Shown here: positions 7,503 to 10,117 of the stretch, in pieces | How the letters are laid out: each line of letters opens with the position of its first letter | Numbering within the stretch: position 1 is the first letter of the stretch | Origin: Chryseobacterium gleum | GTDB lineage: Bacteria; Bacteroidota; Bacteroidia; Flavobacteriales_D; Crocinitomicaceae | Assembly (NCBI GenBank): GCA_943326825.2 | Contig: CALPUT020000061.1 | Location: 1 to 10,117, forward strand | Reading direction: 5' to 3' | DNA length: 10,117 bases | Program-made: the position numbers and the translations under genes | The notes under the pieces: model-generated | Databases searched by the model: none | Seen by the model: the letters and a program-made list of their open reading frames with translations, nothing else | Told to the model about the DNA's origin: nothing

Positions 7503-7575
7503 CCTGATTTCCAGACTTAATAATCATTATTTTCGAATTTATATTAACTGAAATTTCAAAACAAATTCGTTACAG

Positions 7576-9792
7576 ATGAAATTATTTTATAGTTTATTTT
7601 TTTTCTTTTTGATATACAATCTTCAAGCTCAGTCTAAAAAATATTACAGAAATGCTTACATGGATGTAAATGGAATGTGTGTTGGTATGTATCCAATAAC
7701 AGAAGACGAAGCAATGACAATGAATTATTATGTGTTTGAATTTGATACAATTAATCGTTTGTATGATGTGAAAAGTTGTAAAATGGATGATGCTTCAGGA
7801 ATTTACAGTCCGATTTTGAATGGAATTCGATTATCATACATCTATAAAGAAAATCAAGTTCAAATACAAGCCTATGTTGAAGGTGAGAATTTAGAAGAAT
7901 TATATGAACCTAATAATTTTTATTGGGAAGTTAATTATAATGCTAGTCACAGTGTAAATTCAATTACAACTTTCGAGATTTCTGAATATGATGAAGAATA
8001 TTTTGAAGAAAAAGGGCAAGTTATTTATAGTTACAATGAAATAGGAGAATTAATCTCACTAAATGTTTCCGGTATTAATCCATTTTACTTTGGTGAAGGT
8101 AAAGCGAAAACAGTTTCGATAAAACTTAATTCAAATAAACAATTGATTGAAGAATATTATGATTTTTTAGACGAAGTAGAAAGTAATGAAATTGTTAAAG
8201 TAGAACATTTATTCAATGAAAAAGGTAATTTAATTTATGAAAAGAAATTTAATAGAAGCAATACGTTAACAGAAATAGAACCGTCTATTTATTTCAAAAA
8301 AATCGATTATGATACGAATGGGTATTGCAATCAAATTACGAATTACTCAATTAATAATTCGATACTTTCTAGGAATGAATTCGATAATGATATATCAAAA
8401 ATTCAACCTTCAATTATTCAGTATCAAAATGATTTAAGAGGAAATTTATTATCTATTCAATTTTACAATGAAAATAAAGATCCATTTTTTGTTGAGGATT
8501 CCATTTTTTCGATTCAATTTATATTTGATTCTTTAAATAATATAATTTCAAAATTTAATTATGGCATAAACAATAAAACGGTTATTGATAAAAAAGGTTT
8601 TTCGGGTCAAAAATTTAAATATCATGAAATTGGAAGAGTTTCTGAAGAAAGTTTTTTTGGCTTGAATCAATTGCCTACAGTCAATTCTCATGGTGTTCAT
8701 AAAATGATATATGAATTTGATTCGTATGATTTTACAAATGCTGAATTATATTTAAATGAAAATGACGAACCAACAGAAGATTATTCTGGTGCTCATCGAT
8801 ATGAATTTGAATATGTTTATGACGATGAAGGTTATGGAAAAAAATTGATAAAAGCTTATGATAAAAATTTAAATTTTATCGGTATCGATGAGGAAATTGA
8901 ATTAGAAGGGGAGACAATCAAATATCGAATTGTATTAAATGATAATTCATTGATTATAAAAGAGAGCTGGTTTGATAGTTTAACCAAGCCTATGGAATTT
9001 AATGAAGGATTTCATAAAGTAGAATATAATTATAATTTGAATGATATTTTAGTAGAGGAAAGATATTTTGATTTGAAAAATCAATTAAAATTCATACCGG
9101 CAAAAGGTTATGCTAAAAAAACAATTAGGGTTGATGATACTTTAAATTTAGAAAGAGAGATTCGATATTTTGATCAAAACCTCAAACTTTGCCTTAATTT
9201 AGATAGTATTGCAGTAGTAAAACTTAAGTATAATTCATCAAATTTACTAGTTGAAAGAATTCTATTGGATGAATTTGAAAATCCGATTACGAATATTAAC
9301 TGCTTTTATAAAGAGTTAAATAATTACGATTTATCGGGTAATTTAATAGAAACAGCATATTATAATTCAAAAAATAAATTAATGGAGGATCGTTTTGGTT
9401 TTGCTATTTATAGATTTGTTTATGATGGGTTCTTATTAAAAGAAAAAAGTTTTTATTCAAAAAAGAAAAAATTAAAATTGGATAACAAAAATGTTGCTAT
9501 TTATGTTTTTGAACACGATACAAACGGGAATTTAATAAAAGAACAATATAAAAATTGCAAGAAAATATTTACAGAAACAATTGATAGTGTTGCTTCAATA
9601 TCAATAAGTTATTATCCAAATCAACTTATTAAAAATATTGAAGCAAGAAATTTAATAGGGGATTTAGTAAATACAGAATTAGAAGGGAAAATCTGTGCTA
9701 GAATAGAATATGTTTATGGTACAGAGGGAAATGAAATTAGTATTAAGTATTTTTCATCTTCCAATCAACAATTAGAAGAAGGTCATGAATAA
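7576..9792 (+). CDS. Exported protein built of about 21 YD/RHS-like repeats, function unknown
   Basis: This 738-residue protein has a signal peptide (hydrophobic core about 3-16) with likely cleavage after LQA (16-18). There is no lipobox cysteine and no T9SS sorting domain at the C-terminus, so a periplasmic location is most likely. Nearly the whole mature chain is tiled by degenerate beta-rich repeats of 31-36 residues, whose first strands begin near residues 52, 84, 115, 148, 179, 207, 240, 280, 312, 344, 375, 411, 447, 480, 514, 547, 578, 611, 642, 674 and 708. The best units read like YDxxGNLIExxYY followed by a K-x-L strand, as in 583-602 and 647-658. These recall YD/RHS or MORN-like hairpin repeats that form extended beta-sheets. 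The protein is acidic and tyrosine-rich, and no enzyme or toxin domain is visible. It is transcribed away from the ABC operon and ends at a strong hairpin. A structural or binding role is inference; the true family is unknown to me. Confidence 0.8.
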   Translation: MKLFYSLFFFFLIYNLQAQSKKYYRNAYMDVNGMCVGMYPITEDEAMTMNYYVFEFDTINRLYDVKSCKMDDASGIYSPILNGIRLSYIYKENQVQIQAYVEGENLEELYEPNNFYWEVNYNASHSVNSITTFEISEYDEEYFEEKGQVIYSYNEIGELISLNVSGINPFYFGEGKAKTVSIKLNSNKQLIEEYYDFLDEVESNEIVKVEHLFNEKGNLIYEKKFNRSNTLTEIEPSIYFKKIDYDTNGYCNQITNYSINNSILSRNEFDNDISKIQPSIIQYQNDLRGNLLSIQFYNENKDPFFVEDSIFSIQFIFDSLNNIISKFNYGINNKTVIDKKGFSGQKFKYHEIGRVSEESFFGLNQLPTVNSHGVHKMIYEFDSYDFTNAELYLNENDEPTEDYSGAHRYEFEYVYDDEGYGKKLIKAYDKNLNFIGIDEEIELEGETIKYRIVLNDNSLIIKESWFDSLTKPMEFNEGFHKVEYNYNLNDILVEERYFDLKNQLKFIPAKGYAKKTIRVDDTLNLEREIRYFDQNLKLCLNLDSIAVVKLKYNSSNLLVERILLDEFENPITNINCFYKELNNYDLSGNLIETAYYNSKNKLMEDRFGFAIYRFVYDGFLLKEKSFYSKKKKLKLDNKNVAIYVFEHDTNGNLIKEQYKNCKKIFTETIDSVASISISYYPNQLIKNIEARNLIGDLVNTELEGKICARIEYVYGTEGNEISIKYFSSSNQQLEEGHE

Positions 9793-9795
9793 AAA

Positions 9796-9821
9796 AAGAG
9801 TCATAAGAAATTATGACTCTT
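9796..9821. terminator. Bidirectional intrinsic terminator between convergent genes
   Basis: A perfect 11-bp inverted repeat, AAGAGTCATAA / TTATGACTCTT, closes a GAAA tetraloop (GNRA type). It starts 4 bases after the repeat-protein stop and lies 18 bases beyond the stop of the minus-strand gene. Read on the minus strand the stem runs into an uninterrupted T-tract (complement of A at 9791-9797), so it is a classic terminator for the gene on the right. Read on the plus strand the tail is TTAATTAAAT, weaker but probably enough. Confidence 0.85.
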
Positions 9822-9839
9822 AATTAAATATATCTTGAA

Positions 9840-10117
9840 TTACCTAATTAAAATAACATGACCTGTTTCCATTTTTCGATCATCGTTTGACTTTAATTTG
9901 AAATTAATTTTCCATGTGTACGTTCCTTCTTGTGCAATTTTCCCTCCGTATGTTCCGTCCCATCCAACTCTAGCATCATTCGTTTCATAAACTGTTTCTC
10001 CCCAACGATTGACGATAATCATATTAAAATTATATGGATCATATCCTTTCGTAAATACTGGTTGGAATGTTTGATTAAATTTATCACCATCCGGAGTAAA
10101 AGTATTCGGTATAAAAT
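9840..10117 (-). CDS. C-terminal part of a T9SS type B sorting-domain protein (runs off the right edge)
   Basis: Only the last 91 codons are in the window; the frame is open to the edge (from 10115). An ATG at 10022-10020 lies inside the domain and is not the start. The visible part is a complete type B sorting domain: FIPNTFTPDGDKFNQ, a MIIVNRWGE strand, GWDGTYGGK, then EGTYTWKI and the terminal HVILIR. By family knowledge the full protein would be large, Sec-exported and then secreted through T9SS. This domain differs in detail from that of the 660-residue protein elsewhere in the window: here DGDKFNQTF replaces DEDQINDFW. The gene's function lies in the missing N-terminal part. Confidence 0.88.
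   Translation of the reverse strand, partial: FIPNTFTPDGDKFNQTFQPVFTKGYDPYNFNMIIVNRWGETVYETNDARVGWDGTYGGKIAQEGTYTWKINFKLKSNDDRKMETGHVILIR

Larger units (their letters stand above)
7390..7575. other. Divergent intergenic region between the ABC operon and the repeat-protein gene
   Basis: This 186-bp region must hold the promoters for both directions. It carries a perfect minus-strand -7 element next to the operon start (7394-7401), a repeated TTGGATTA (7482-7489 and 7495-7502) and a small inverted repeat AACAT-TCT-ATGTT (7471-7483). For the plus-strand gene the best -7-like match is TATTTTCG (7528-7535), one base off consensus and without a TTG at proper spacing. I looked for the conserved elements of a cobalamin riboswitch on the operon side and did not see them. 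Confidence 0.5.

Noticed and set aside
7390..7575. Cobalamin riboswitch ahead of the importer operon
   Set aside because: The region is only 186 bp and very AT-rich, and I cannot find the conserved G/C-rich B12-box elements on the operon strand.
7576..9792. RHS-type toxin or polymorphic toxin
   Set aside because: The repeats are YD/RHS-like, but there is no RHS core or cleavage motif, no C-terminal toxin domain and no downstream immunity gene on the same strand.
1..10117. Mobile element, CRISPR array, tRNA or defence system
   Set aside because: I saw no transposase or integrase, regularly spaced repeats, terminal inverted repeats, tRNA-like cloverleaf or defence-family domains on either strand.

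Overview
The window is AT-rich DNA from a member of the Bacteroidota, most likely a flavobacterium-like or Crocinitomicaceae-like bacterium (the family level is inference). Three things point there. Two genes end in the type B C-terminal sorting domain of the type IX secretion system (T9SS), which is essentially confined to this phylum. The genes lack Shine-Dalgarno-like leaders. At least one start is preceded by a perfect copy of the phylum's -7 promoter element, TAnnTTTG.

Layout. Positions 1-168 are non-coding or hold only the last codons of a gene entering from the left. Five genes then run on the minus strand. Read in transcription order they are: a lipoprotein substrate-binding protein (7389-6280), a FecCD/BtuC-type permease (6280-5282) and its ATPase (5285-4578), which together form a tightly overlapping metal-chelate (siderophore, haem or cobalamin) ABC importer operon; a T9SS-exported surface or secreted protein of 660 residues (4348-2366); and a MutS2-type ATPase of 709 residues without a C-terminal Smr nuclease domain (2298-169). 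A divergent plus-strand gene (7576-9792) encodes a 738-residue exported protein that is almost entirely built of about 21 degenerate repeats of roughly 33 residues, of the YD/RHS-like kind. It converges on the 3' end of another minus-strand gene that runs off the right edge (9840-10117) and ends in a second, different type B sorting domain. A strong hairpin at 9796-9821 separates these two genes.

How it works together. The only clear functional unit is the ABC importer, whose TAATG and ATGA junctions imply translational coupling. Its outer-membrane receptor is not in the window and no cobalamin riboswitch is visible, so the ligand stays open. The other genes look like ordinary chromosomal neighbours. 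I see no mobile element, CRISPR array, tRNA, rRNA or defence-type cassette, and no firm evidence of an undescribed multi-gene system. The item most worth a second look is the repeat protein.
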